DNA of 64,000 nt, taken from contig JACMOZ010000038.1 of NCBI GenBank assembly GCA_014377785.1, positions 1-64,000 of the forward strand. The letters run 5' to 3'. This stretch comes from Aeromicrobium sp. (GTDB taxonomy: Bacteria; Actinomycetota; Actinomycetes; Propionibacteriales; Nocardioidaceae). Shown here piece after piece: positions 41,436 through 51,091 of the stretch (position 1 is its first letter; each line of letters starts with the position of its first letter). Below the pieces are notes generated by a model. The model searched no databases. It was not told where the DNA came from and was given only the letters and a program-made list of their open reading frames with translations. A program made the translations under genes and the position numbers.

Positions 41436-43133
41436 ATGGACAAGACATCGAAGCGAATTGAACGCACCGACGTACCGAAACTTGAATTCGAGACGCTGCT
41501 CAGCCAACTCATCGATCGCGCCCACGAGGTCATGGACACACAGGCCAGGCTCCGTGATCTGATCAGTGCGAGCAACACCATCGTCAGCGAACTGGACCTC
41601 TCGATCGTGCTGACCCGCATCGCTGAAGTTGCGAGACGACTTCTGCGTGCCGAATATGCAGCCATGGGGGTCACCGCGAAGGACGGCCACCTCGAACAAT
41701 TCATCCACGTCGGTATGGCGGAGGATATTGTCGCGAAAATCGATCACCTTCCCGAAGGCAAAGGGCTCCTCGGCGCTCTCATGCAAGACCCGAGACCAGT
41801 CCGGCTGCGGCGCCTGGCTGAGGATCAACGTTCGAGCGGCTTCCCGGCCGAGCACCCGCCGATGGAGAGCTTTCTCGGCGTTCCCATCCGGGTCCGCGAC
41901 GAAGTCTTCGGCAACCTGTACATGACCAATCAGGAGAACGGTGAATTTTCCGCCGATGACGAAGCGATTGCCGAGGCGCTGGCGGCCTCAGCCGGTATTG
42001 CCATCGCCAACGCCAGGTTATTTGAGGAATCGCGCTTCCGGGAGCGTTGGTCGACGGCACTCGCCGAAACCAATCGTCACATGCTGGCGAACGAGGAAGA
42101 GAATGCCCTGCAGATCCTGATCGAGCGGATGCTCGAGCTCGCCGGCGCCGATGTCGCCTGCGTACTGCTTGCTCTCCCCGATCGCAATCAACTCGTCGTT
42201 GATCGCGCCGTGGGTCAAGGCGCCGGCGAACTGGAAGACATGACGTTCCCGTTAGAAGGCAGCGTCGTGGAACGCGTCATTTCCGAGGGTGAGGCGCGGA
42301 TCGTCGACCAAACCCTCGGCTATCCGGCCGATGGTTTCCTTGAACGCACGATGATGGGTGAAGTCATCCTGGTGCCGTTCGACCTCAAGGCCGGACAGCG
42401 CGGCATTCTCGCCGTCGCGCGGTGCCCGGAACGCGTTGGCTTTCGCGATCGCGACCTCGAAATGACGTCGACATTTGCCGACCAGGTGACGCTCGCCGTC
42501 CAGCGGACTGACTTCCGCGCGGATAAACAACGCGTTGACATCCTGGAGGACCGCAGCCGCATCGCCCGGGACCTCCATGATCACGTCATCCAGCGACTTT
42601 TCGGTGCCGGACTGAGCCTGCAAGCCGTCGCGAGCGGTCTTGGCCCGGGAGAACCATCGCGCCGGATCATGGAACAAATTGCCGGTATCGACGAAACCAT
42701 TGCTCAGATCCGCGAGAGCATTTTTGCGCTTAAGAGCGACTCGCGCAATCCAACCGGAGGATTGCGGACACGGCTCCGCGAAGTTATCGAGCGAGTGGCC
42801 GATCAGCTGCCAGTGGCACCGAAGGTGCGTTTCCTTGGTCCGGTCGACCTGATGTCCGACCGAGAAATCACCGATGATGCGGCGGCGGTCGTCACTGAGG
42901 CATTGTCCAACATCATTCGTCACGCGAATGCCCACACGGTCACCGTCACCGTGACGGCAGCCGCCGGGGAACTGAGTATCGAAGTGATCGATGACGGTTC
43001 TGGATTCGGCGAAAAACCCATTCGCAGTGGTCTCGCCAATCTGCTCGATCGGGCGACTCAACGCGGCGGCACGTTCACCGTGCAGGATGCCAAACCGCGG
43101 GGAACGCACCTGACCTGGTCGATCCCGGTCTGA
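41436..43133 (+). CDS. DosS/DevS-like sensor histidine kinase with two GAF domains
   Basis: GAF-A HLPEGKGLLGALMQDPRPVRL...GFPAEHPPMESFLGVPIRVRDEVFGNLYMT; HisKA_3 SRIARDLHDHVIQRLFGAGLSLQAV; ATPase EALSNIIRHANAHTV ... DDGSGFG. Confidence 0.92.
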   Translation: MDKTSKRIERTDVPKLEFETLLSQLIDRAHEVMDTQARLRDLISASNTIVSELDLSIVLTRIAEVARRLLRAEYAAMGVTAKDGHLEQFIHVGMAEDIVAKIDHLPEGKGLLGALMQDPRPVRLRRLAEDQRSSGFPAEHPPMESFLGVPIRVRDEVFGNLYMTNQENGEFSADDEAIAEALAASAGIAIANARLFEESRFRERWSTALAETNRHMLANEEENALQILIERMLELAGADVACVLLALPDRNQLVVDRAVGQGAGELEDMTFPLEGSVVERVISEGEARIVDQTLGYPADGFLERTMMGEVILVPFDLKAGQRGILAVARCPERVGFRDRDLEMTSTFADQVTLAVQRTDFRADKQRVDILEDRSRIARDLHDHVIQRLFGAGLSLQAVASGLGPGEPSRRIMEQIAGIDETIAQIRESIFALKSDSRNPTGGLRTRLREVIERVADQLPVAPKVRFLGPVDLMSDREITDDAAAVVTEALSNIIRHANAHTVTVTVTAAAGELSIEVIDDGSGFGEKPIRSGLANLLDRATQRGGTFTVQDAKPRGTHLTWSIPV

Positions 43134-43165
43134 GCCGCTGCCTCAGAACCGCTTCCACTCAACTC

Positions 43166-43576
43166 CTATTGGCGGGCGGGCGGAACGATCACCACTGGGC
43201 AACTCGCCATACGTGCGCACGCATCTCCGGTCGAGCCCAAAGCGCAGTGAATGATGCCACTCGTCCCATGACGGCCGACAACAAGTAACCGGGAGTCTTC
43301 CGCGCAAGCGAGGAGCACCTCGGTCGGCTCGCCCGGAATTGCCCTGAGGACAACGTCGGAGCTGCGGGAGTCGACCTGGCCGGCCGTATTGACTACCGCC
43401 TCGGCCCTCATACGTGCCACATCAATTGATTCCGCGCCTTTGGGCTGATAAGCCGCCACGACATGGATCGTCGCAGGATCGTACTCGTCGATCGCCCACC
43501 GCAAGGCGGCAAGGCTTGGCTCCGAACCGTCGAATCCCACAGTGATCAATGTGCTCACATCCGCATCAGTTGCCAT
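43166..43576 (-). CDS. Universal stress protein, single domain
   Basis: ITVGFDGSEPSLAALRWAIDEYDPATIHVVAAY ... LLVVGRHGTSGIIHCALGSTGDACARMASCPVVIVP. Confidence 0.9.
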   Translation of the reverse strand: MATDADVSTLITVGFDGSEPSLAALRWAIDEYDPATIHVVAAYQPKGAESIDVARMRAEAVVNTAGQVDSRSSDVVLRAIPGEPTEVLLACAEDSRLLVVGRHGTSGIIHCALGSTGDACARMASCPVVIVPPARQ

Positions 43577-43582
43577 GGCCGA

Positions 43583-44224
43583 TCAACGCAACAATCGCGT
43601 GGCGAACACGGCAGCCTGGGTGCGGCGCTCGAGGCCCAGTTTGGACAAGATGCTTGACATGTAGTTCTTGATGGTCTTCTCCGCGAGAAACAAGCGCTCG
43701 CCAATCTGCCTGTTCGTCAGTCCTTCGGCGACGAGCTCGAGGATGCGTCGCTCTTGAGCGGTCAGACTCTTCAACTCATCGGGCTCAGCGGACGTCCCGT
43801 CACGCAGTCGTTGCATGACGCGCTCGGTCACATGCGGGTCCAGCAGCGAAGCTCCAGACGCGACAGTGCGTACCGCCACGAGCAGGTCCTGACCGGTGAT
43901 CTGCTTGAGGACATAACCCGAAGCGCCGGCCATGATGGCCGAAAAAAGCGCCTCATCATCATCGAACGACGTCAGGATGATCGCGCGGATGGTGGGATCG
44001 ACCGATCGGACCTGCCGGCAGACTTCGATGCCGTTTCCGTCGGGAAGGCGGGCGTCGAGAATCGCCACATCGGGTCGAAGTGCCGGTATGCGCGCAATGG
44101 CCGCGGCAGCCGTTGCGGCTTCGCCAACGACCTCGATGTCTCCCTGACTTTCGAGGAGTTCGCGTAATCCCCTTCGGACGACCTCATGGTCGTCCAATAG
44201 GAAGACTCGGACGTTCTCACTCAT
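43583..44224 (-). CDS. DosR/DevR-like NarL/LuxR response regulator
   Basis: VFLLDDHEVVRRGLRELLESQGDIEVVGEA ... LTAQERRILELVAEGLTNRQIGERLFLAEKTIKNYMSSILSKLGLERRTQAAVFA. Confidence 0.92.
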   Translation of the reverse strand: MSENVRVFLLDDHEVVRRGLRELLESQGDIEVVGEAATAAAAIARIPALRPDVAILDARLPDGNGIEVCRQVRSVDPTIRAIILTSFDDDEALFSAIMAGASGYVLKQITGQDLLVAVRTVASGASLLDPHVTERVMQRLRDGTSAEPDELKSLTAQERRILELVAEGLTNRQIGERLFLAEKTIKNYMSSILSKLGLERRTQAAVFATRLLR

Positions 44225-44335
44225 GTGGACTTCCTCATGTGAACCTCCAAGTGCACTGATTGAACAATCATCTGAAGTGTGACATGCAATGTCGAGAGCC
44301 GAAGGTCCCGGACTTGAAAGAGACCCGAATGTTAT

Positions 44336-44349
44336 GGGACCAACGTCCT
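44336..44349. promoter_or_regulatory. DosR-box-like palindrome 1 between dosR-like gene and cydA
   Basis: GGGACCAACGTCCT, 11/14 to GGGACTWWAGTCCC. Confidence 0.5.
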
Positions 44350-44357
44350 TCGTTTGA

Positions 44358-44371
44358 GGGACCGTTTTCCC
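44358..44371. promoter_or_regulatory. DosR-box-like palindrome 2 upstream of cydA
   Basis: GGGACCGTTTTCCC, 10/14; 22 bp after the first box. Confidence 0.45.
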
Positions 44372-44439
44372 TTCCGCCGGCTACCCCCGACGAACAGAAT
44401 GACACTGTCCAAATGAGCCTGTAACTCGAAAGGAACTTC

Positions 44440-45855
44440 ATGGAAGCCCTGGATATCGCCAGGTGGCAATTCGGCATTGTGACCGTTTATCACTTCTTCT
44501 TCGTCCCCGTCACGATCGGACTCTCGTTCCTCGTTGCGGGCCTGGAAGCAGCCTGGATCCGTACAGACGATGAGCGCTACCTGAAACTCACAAAATTTTT
44601 CGGCAAGCTGTTCCTCATCAACTTCGCCATCGGAGTCGCCACCGGCATCGTGCAGGAGTTCCAGTTCGGCATGAACTGGAGCGACTATTCCCGCTTTGTG
44701 GGCGACATCTTCGGTGCGCCACTGGCAATCGAGGGCCTGCTGGCCTTCTTCCTCGAGTCGACGTTCCTCGGACTCTGGATCTTCGGCTGGGATCGACTAT
44801 CGAAAAAGATTCACAACTTGTGCATCTGGATTGTCGCAGTCGGCACTCTTTTGTCGGCACTCTTCATCCTCGCCGCGAACTCGTTCATGCAGAACCCGGT
44901 CGGCTACATCTTCAACGCCGAACGTGGTCGCGCCGAGATGACCGATTTCGGCGCAGTTCTCACCAACAAGGTCCTGCTGGCGACTTTCCCACACCAGATC
45001 TTCGGCGCTTTCATGGTCGGCGGTGCCTTCATGGCCGGAATCGCGCTGTGGCACCTGATCCGCCGCCCGCAAGACGATGCGATGTCCGCCTCGGCCTTCC
45101 GCACTGCCTTCAAGCTGGGGGCCGTCACGCTCCTCGTTGCAGGCGTCGGCACCATCGTGAGTGGCGATATTCAGGGCAAGATCATGACCGACGTCCAGCC
45201 GATGAAGATGGCAGCGGCCGAAGGGCTTTATGAAGACGCCCAACCCGCGCCGTTCTCCATCATCACCATCGGCAGGCTCGACGGCTCTGAGGAAATTTTC
45301 TCGATCAAGATGCCCACACTGCTCTCCTACCTGGGCACCGGCCATTTTGACAGCGAGATTCGCGGCATCAATTCACTGCAGAGCGAATATGAGCAGACCT
45401 ACGGTCCGGGGAACTACACCCCCAACATTCCGGTGACCTATTGGACCTTCCGGCTGATGATCACCGCCGGCGGACTGGCCATGCTTGCTGCGATCTGGAT
45501 GTTGTGGGGGATCCGCAAGGGACGCACCCCCACATCCAAATGGATGCTCCGTTCCGCCATCCTGCTGCCTTTCCTCCCGCTCGTGGCCAACAGTTTCGGC
45601 TGGATTTTCACCGAGATGGGCCGACAGCCCTGGGCCGTTTTCGGCCTCATGTCGACCGCCCAAGGCGTGTCACCGGGCACCACGACGGGTGAAGTACTCA
45701 CCTCGCTGATCGGCTTCACCGTCCTCTACGGTGTCCTCGCCGTCGTCGAAATGCGGCTGTTGTTGACCTACATCAAGGACGGCCTCCCCGAGATCGAGGA
45801 CGACTCCACCGACGATCACGACGATCACGACGGCCCACTGGCCTTCGCGTACTAA
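44440..45855 (+). CDS. cydA: Cytochrome bd ubiquinol oxidase subunit I
   Basis: ARWQFGIVTVYHFFFVPVTIGLSFLVAGLEA ... GRQPWAVFGLMSTAQGVSP. Confidence 0.96.
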   Translation: MEALDIARWQFGIVTVYHFFFVPVTIGLSFLVAGLEAAWIRTDDERYLKLTKFFGKLFLINFAIGVATGIVQEFQFGMNWSDYSRFVGDIFGAPLAIEGLLAFFLESTFLGLWIFGWDRLSKKIHNLCIWIVAVGTLLSALFILAANSFMQNPVGYIFNAERGRAEMTDFGAVLTNKVLLATFPHQIFGAFMVGGAFMAGIALWHLIRRPQDDAMSASAFRTAFKLGAVTLLVAGVGTIVSGDIQGKIMTDVQPMKMAAAEGLYEDAQPAPFSIITIGRLDGSEEIFSIKMPTLLSYLGTGHFDSEIRGINSLQSEYEQTYGPGNYTPNIPVTYWTFRLMITAGGLAMLAAIWMLWGIRKGRTPTSKWMLRSAILLPFLPLVANSFGWIFTEMGRQPWAVFGLMSTAQGVSPGTTTGEVLTSLIGFTVLYGVLAVVEMRLLLTYIKDGLPEIEDDSTDDHDDHDGPLAFAY

Positions 45856-45864
45856 GGACTTTTC

Positions 45865-46860
45865 ATGGAACTCACAACACTCTGGTTCATTCTCATCGCC
45901 ACTTTGTGGATGGGTTATCTCGTCCTCGAAGGATTCGACTTCGGCGTCGGCATTCTGATGTCGGTCCTGAGCCGCGACGACCGCGAAAAACGGGTCATTC
46001 TCAACACCATCGGCCCCGTATGGGACGGCAACGAGGTCTGGCTGCTGGTCGCCGGCGGTGCGACCTTCGCCGCCTTCCCCGAGTGGTACGCGACGCTGTT
46101 CAGCGGCTTTTATCTTCCGCTGCTCATCATCCTTATAGCACTCATCATCCGGGGGGTGGCCTTCGAATATCGTGGCAAACGCGAAGACCCCGTGTGGCGC
46201 AAACGATGGGACATCGTGATCTTCGTGGGCTCATTCCTCCCGGCCCTCCTGTGGGGAGTCGCGCTCGCGAACATCGTGCACGGTGTCCCCATCGATGCCA
46301 ACATGGAATACGTAGGGTCGTTCTTCACGCTGCTCAACCCCTACGCGCTCCTTGGCGGACTGACAACGCTTGCGCTGTTTACCACTCATGGTGCGGTCTT
46401 CATAGCCCTCAAAACGATGGGTGAAATCCGCGAACGTGCCAATGCGCTCGCCCTGCGCGTCGGAGCCGTTGCCGCGTTGTTGGCGGTCGCCTTCCTCGGG
46501 TGGACGGTTGCCGACAAGGGTGGAGCGGGCCCGGCAGTTTTCGCGGTCGCTGCGGCTCTCGCCTTTGTTGCCGGTCTCGTCGCGGTCTATTTGCAGCGTG
46601 ACGGCTGGGCTTTCCTCGGCACGGCGGCAGCAATAGCCTTCACGACGATCACACTGTTCTGGGCGTTGTTCCCCGACGTCATGCCTTCGACGCTCAACCC
46701 GGCCTGGAGTCTGACGACGGAAAACGCGGCCTCCACTCCATACACTCTCAAGATCATGACCTGGGTAGCCTTCGCGTTCACCCCGATCGTCATTCTCTAT
46801 CAGAGCTGGTCGTACTGGGTGTTCCGCAAGCGCATCGGCGTTCAGCACATTCCGGCCTGA
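45865..46860 (+). CDS. cydB: Cytochrome bd ubiquinol oxidase subunit II
   Basis: LWFILIATLWMGYLVLEGFDFGVGIL ... IGPVWDGNEVWLLVAGGATFAAFPEWYATLFSGFYLPL. Confidence 0.96.
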   Translation: MELTTLWFILIATLWMGYLVLEGFDFGVGILMSVLSRDDREKRVILNTIGPVWDGNEVWLLVAGGATFAAFPEWYATLFSGFYLPLLIILIALIIRGVAFEYRGKREDPVWRKRWDIVIFVGSFLPALLWGVALANIVHGVPIDANMEYVGSFFTLLNPYALLGGLTTLALFTTHGAVFIALKTMGEIRERANALALRVGAVAALLAVAFLGWTVADKGGAGPAVFAVAAALAFVAGLVAVYLQRDGWAFLGTAAAIAFTTITLFWALFPDVMPSTLNPAWSLTTENAASTPYTLKIMTWVAFAFTPIVILYQSWSYWVFRKRIGVQHIPA

Positions 46861-46862
46861 CA

Positions 46863-48497
46863 ATGAAGCCACTCGACCCGCGACTCCTCAAACAGTCCAG
46901 CGCAGTGCGCCGCCACCTTGTGGTGAGTATTGTGCTCGGTTCGATCACTGCCTTCGCCGTGGTGCTGCAGGCCTGGCTCATCGCGACAGTGGTCGATCTG
47001 GGGTTCGGCGGCGCCGGCCGGACGGTGCGCGTCACCGGGCTCATCCTCGGTATCGCCGCCTGCTTTGCACTCCGCGGTGGGCTCAGTTGGGTCCATCAGA
47101 TCGCGGCGAATCGTGCCGCGTTGACGGTCAAGTCCCAATTGCGCAATGACGTCATGACGGCACTGCTCGATGAGCGCGGGGTGGGCGCCCGGCCCGATTC
47201 GGGTTCTTGCATAGCCTTGCTGGGCTCGGGAATCGACGCGCTCGACGGCTATTTCGCCAAATACCTCCCACAACTCGTGTTGATGATCACCGTGCCCGCG
47301 GTGGTTGTCACGGCGGTGACCTGGGCCGATCCAATATCCGGGCTCACTGTGGGACTCACCCTCCCGCTCATAGTGATTTTCATGATCCTCGTCGGCATGC
47401 TCACCAAGGACAAAACGGAGAAACGCTGGGACGCGCTCAAGACTCTCAACTACCACTTCACCGATGTGCTCGACGGTCTCGCCACACTCAAGATCTTCGG
47501 CCGCTCCCAGCGCGAGGGTATGCGACGAGTTGGCGAGCAACACCGGCGTCAGTCGATGGCGGCACTCAAAATCGCCTTTTTGTCTTCCCTCGTCCTCGAG
47601 TTCTTCGCCACAATTTCGGTGGCACTCGTCGCCGTGAGCGTCGGGCTTCGCGTGGTTGACGGCTCGCTTGATCTTCGTACCGCATTATTCGTGCTGTTGC
47701 TGGCTCCCGAAGCCTTTATTCCGTTGCGCCAAGTCGGTGCGCACTTTCATGACAGCGCCGAAGGACAGGAGGCCGCACACGACGTTTTCGAGATCCTGGA
47801 GTCGGGTCGGACGCATACCGGCACCCTCCCCGTTCCAGACTTGCGCAATGCCGTCATTGAGTTCGACAACGTTTGTTACTCCTATCCGGGCCGCTCCGTT
47901 GTTGCGCTCGATGGGCTGTCGGCGCAAGTGATTCCAGGTGCTTGCACGGCGATCCTCGGCCCGTCCGGGGCCGGCAAGTCCACAGCGCTGGCAATATTGA
48001 TGGGTTTCCTCGATCCCCAGGAGGGTCGTGTCACCGTCGGCGGCATTGATCTTAGTGAACTCGACCTCGTCGAGTGGCGCTCTCAGGTGGCCTGGGTGCC
48101 TCAACGACCCGCCCTCGTTTCGGGAACGATCCGCTCAAATGTTGCCCTGGGTTTCCCGAGTGCGACCGAAACGGATCTGCGCAGAGCCCTCGACGATGCG
48201 GGCGCGGGGAAGTTGGCGCTGGACCGCGAAGTGCGCGAAGGCGGCACAAATCTTTCCGCCGGCGAGCTTCGTCGAGTGGGTATGGCGCGGGCGCTGCTGC
48301 GCGTCCGCCATGGCGGCGCGCGACTCATGGTGCTCGACGAACCCACAGCCGGCCTTGATCACGACACCGAGGAACGGGTGTTGTTTTCGCTTAGCGAAAG
48401 TGGTGTCACCATCGTTCTCGTCGCCCATCGTCGTGCCGCCATCAATCTTGCGGACCGCATCGTGTCGGTCGGCGGCCAGACGGTGGTCCCGGTATGA
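46863..48497 (+). CDS. cydD: Thiol reductant ABC exporter subunit CydD
   Basis: MKPLDPRLLKQSSAVRRHL ... ILGPSGAGKSTALAILMGFLDPQEG; directly after cydB. Confidence 0.93.
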   Translation: MKPLDPRLLKQSSAVRRHLVVSIVLGSITAFAVVLQAWLIATVVDLGFGGAGRTVRVTGLILGIAACFALRGGLSWVHQIAANRAALTVKSQLRNDVMTALLDERGVGARPDSGSCIALLGSGIDALDGYFAKYLPQLVLMITVPAVVVTAVTWADPISGLTVGLTLPLIVIFMILVGMLTKDKTEKRWDALKTLNYHFTDVLDGLATLKIFGRSQREGMRRVGEQHRRQSMAALKIAFLSSLVLEFFATISVALVAVSVGLRVVDGSLDLRTALFVLLLAPEAFIPLRQVGAHFHDSAEGQEAAHDVFEILESGRTHTGTLPVPDLRNAVIEFDNVCYSYPGRSVVALDGLSAQVIPGACTAILGPSGAGKSTALAILMGFLDPQEGRVTVGGIDLSELDLVEWRSQVAWVPQRPALVSGTIRSNVALGFPSATETDLRRALDDAGAGKLALDREVREGGTNLSAGELRRVGMARALLRVRHGGARLMVLDEPTAGLDHDTEERVLFSLSESGVTIVLVAHRRAAINLADRIVSVGGQTVVPV

Positions 48498-50104
48498 CGA
48501 AACGTCTTCTGGCTGGTTGGTCACTCGGCCTGCTCGCCGAATTGAGTGCAATCGGACTGCTGTTGACCTCTGCGTGGCTCATCTCCCGCGCCGCCGAGCA
48601 TCCACCGGTGCTCTATCTGATGGTTGCGATCGTGTCGGTGCGCGCTTTTGGCATCTCGCGTTCGGTGTTGCGTTATTGCGAGCGGCTGTTGACCCACGAT
48701 GCAGCGTTCAGGCTGATGAACCAACACCGCCTCGCTTTGTACATCACGCTTGACGAAGCGTCGCCGGGCGGACTTCCCCAGGGCAGGCGGGGCGACGTGG
48801 TGAGTCGCGTCGTACACGACGTCGATGCCTTCCAGGACCGTCTGCTGCGGGTGAATATCCCCCGATCCATCGCGCTTGCAGCCTGCCTATTTGTCACGGT
48901 GCTGTTGGCCTTCATCGACCCGCCGACAGCGGCAGTCATGGCCCTTGCCATCCTCGCTCTCTATCTCGCCATCCCGCTGATCGTCGTCTTCAGCAACACC
49001 GGAGATAACCGGAGAACGGCCGAGTTCCGCGGCGATCTCGCCGCCGAAGTCGCTCAAGCAGTCGTTGCCGCCCCGGATCTGGTCGCCTATGGTGCCACCG
49101 GCACCGTGCGCGACCGTGTGCGAGTCATCGACAGGAGACTCGCTCGAACTCAACGCCGTTTCGTGTGGCTCAGCGGACTGAGCTCGGCAATCGTCCTCAC
49201 CACCATGGGCGCCGTCGTCGTGGCCGCCGCGCGGATCGGCGTGCCGGCCGTTGCCGACGGCAGTCTCGATCGGGTTCTTCTCGCTGTCCTCATCCTTGCT
49301 CCGCTCGCCCTCATCGAGCCACTGGATCAGTTGGGCTCGATTGCCCAGACCGGACTCCGTGTCAAGGAATCTCTTGGCCGTGTCGGGGAGCTCCAGAGCG
49401 TTCGCCCCCGCCTCGAGGAGCCACTCGTTTGGCGTCCGTTGCCCGACCGCTGGAACCTCGAGGTCCGTAACCTCCTTGTCGGCTGGGAGGACGGTGCGGT
49501 CGCACCGCCATTGAGCTTTGAACTGGCTGAGGGCGAGGTCCTCGGTGTCGCCGGTCCGAGCGGTTCGGGCAAGTCAACTTTGGCTGCCACGTTGCTCAAG
49601 CTCATAGCGCCAAAGGGCGGACAGATCGAGCTGGGTGGCGACGACCTGACTTTTATGCGTGGCCAGGAAGTCCGCAGCCGCATCGGTCTGATGGAACAGG
49701 ATTCCCATATCTTCGATACGTCTATCCGCGAGAATCTGCGCATCGGCAAAACTGACGCTGCCGACACCGAGATGGAATTCGCGCTGAAGCGGGCGGGCCT
49801 CGCCGCTTTCACCGATTCGCTGCCCGATGGGCTCGACACAGTGGTCGGCGAAAATGGCGCGCGATTGTCCGGCGGGGAAAGGCAACGACTCGCTCTGGCC
49901 CGGCTTTTGCTCGCCGATCGGCGCATACTCATCCTTGACGAACCCACCGAGCATCTCGACGAAGTGACAGCCGAGGCCCTCCTCGATGACATCTTCAGTT
50001 TGACGCCGGACCACAGCATCATCGTGATCAGCCATTCGCAAGCGGTCCTTGATCGCCTGGATCATGTCGTGCAGCTGGGTCAGACAGCGCTCATAGACGC
50101 CTGA
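48494..50104 (+). CDS. cydC: Thiol reductant ABC exporter subunit CydC
   Basis: ABC exporter fold with GPSGSGKSTLAATLLKLIAP and LSGGERQRLALARLLLADRRILILDEPTEHLD; ATGA overlap with cydD. Confidence 0.93.
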   Translation: MTKRLLAGWSLGLLAELSAIGLLLTSAWLISRAAEHPPVLYLMVAIVSVRAFGISRSVLRYCERLLTHDAAFRLMNQHRLALYITLDEASPGGLPQGRRGDVVSRVVHDVDAFQDRLLRVNIPRSIALAACLFVTVLLAFIDPPTAAVMALAILALYLAIPLIVVFSNTGDNRRTAEFRGDLAAEVAQAVVAAPDLVAYGATGTVRDRVRVIDRRLARTQRRFVWLSGLSSAIVLTTMGAVVVAAARIGVPAVADGSLDRVLLAVLILAPLALIEPLDQLGSIAQTGLRVKESLGRVGELQSVRPRLEEPLVWRPLPDRWNLEVRNLLVGWEDGAVAPPLSFELAEGEVLGVAGPSGSGKSTLAATLLKLIAPKGGQIELGGDDLTFMRGQEVRSRIGLMEQDSHIFDTSIRENLRIGKTDAADTEMEFALKRAGLAAFTDSLPDGLDTVVGENGARLSGGERQRLALARLLLADRRILILDEPTEHLDEVTAEALLDDIFSLTPDHSIIVISHSQAVLDRLDHVVQLGQTALIDA

Positions 50105-50126
50105 AGTCATAGTGCCCGGGCCCGGG

Positions 50127-50162
50127 AGGACCTCAGTCCCGTGAAGTCGGGCCTTTCGATAC
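50127..50162. promoter_or_regulatory. Pair of DosR-box-like sites upstream of the DoxX-like gene
   Basis: AGGACCTCAGTCCC at 50127 (11/14) and weaker GGGCCTTTCGATAC at 50149 (9/14), 22 bp apart. Confidence 0.4.
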
Positions 50163-50226
50163 TGCATTGAAGGTGCCCTCAGGGGTGAAACTGAAGTTGA
50201 CCAAACAATAGGAAAGAAGGTCACTG

Positions 50227-50802
50227 ATGAGCACCTTCGCTCGCACCCCGCACGACCACAATGTCAATGACGGAGGGAACACCGATAGCGGTGGAGCGGC
50301 TACGACGAACGCTCTCAGCACCTCCGCTCGTCAGGCTCTCGCCCTGCTCCGTATCGCCTTCGGCCTTACGTTCCTCTGGGCCTTCGTCGACAAGCTGTTC
50401 GGCCTCGGCTTCGCCACCAAGGCTGCTGATTCCTGGCTCAATGGCGGCAGCCCCACCGAGGGCTTCCTGAAGTTCGGCGCCAAGGGTCCCTTCAAGGGCT
50501 TCTACAACTCTCTCGCGGGCGACACCTGGGTGAACGTGGCCTTCATGGTGGCGCTCCTTGCCATCGGTGCTGCCCTCACCCTCGGTATCGGCATGCGCCT
50601 TGCTGCCATCGGTGGCGCCATCATGTACGTGATGATGTGGACAGTCGCTTTGCTCCCCGAAAACAACCCGGTGATCGACGACCACATCCTCGGCGCGATC
50701 ACGGTTGTGGTCCTCGCCCTCACGATGGCCGGCAACACCTGGGGCTTCGGTCGCATGTGGTCCAACACACCGCTGGTGAAGAAGTACCCCCTACTGAAGT
50801 GA
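50227..50802 (+). CDS. DoxX-like membrane protein
   Basis: ALALLRIAFGLTFLWAFVDKLFGLGFATKAADSWLNGGSPTEGFLKFGAKGPF; four TM segments. Confidence 0.8.
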   Translation: MSTFARTPHDHNVNDGGNTDSGGAATTNALSTSARQALALLRIAFGLTFLWAFVDKLFGLGFATKAADSWLNGGSPTEGFLKFGAKGPFKGFYNSLAGDTWVNVAFMVALLAIGAALTLGIGMRLAAIGGAIMYVMMWTVALLPENNPVIDDHILGAITVVVLALTMAGNTWGFGRMWSNTPLVKKYPLLK

Positions 50803-50825
50803 GCTGGGGCCAACCCAACAAATCG

Positions 50826-50860
50826 AGGATCCGACACTCTGAGAGTGTCGGATCCTTTCT
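50826..50860. terminator. Rho-independent terminator-like hairpin after the DoxX-like gene
   Basis: AGGATCCGACACTC-TGA-GAGTGTCGGATCCT, perfect 14-bp stem followed by TTTCT. Confidence 0.88.
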
Positions 50861-50976
50861 CGTGGGAGCGTCGAGGCAGTCCGGCCCGCCAACGACGATT
50901 CAGCAGGCCGCCTCGAAATCGGCCCGGTCAGCCGCCATCGCTCTCCAGCCCTGTCGCTTTCGGGTTGGTCCGCCAA

Positions 50977-50990
50977 GGGCCCTAAGTCCC
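50977..50990. promoter_or_regulatory. DosR-box-like palindrome upstream of the third usp gene
   Basis: GGGCCCTAAGTCCC, 12/14 to GGGACTWWAGTCCC. Confidence 0.55.
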
Positions 50991-51091
50991 TACCTCTGAG
51001 GCACACCTACCCTGCCATTTCTCCTCGTTCGGGCCGATGGTGGAAACAAGACATCCGCCACAAGTCTGTGTTGAGTCTGCAATCGGGAGTG

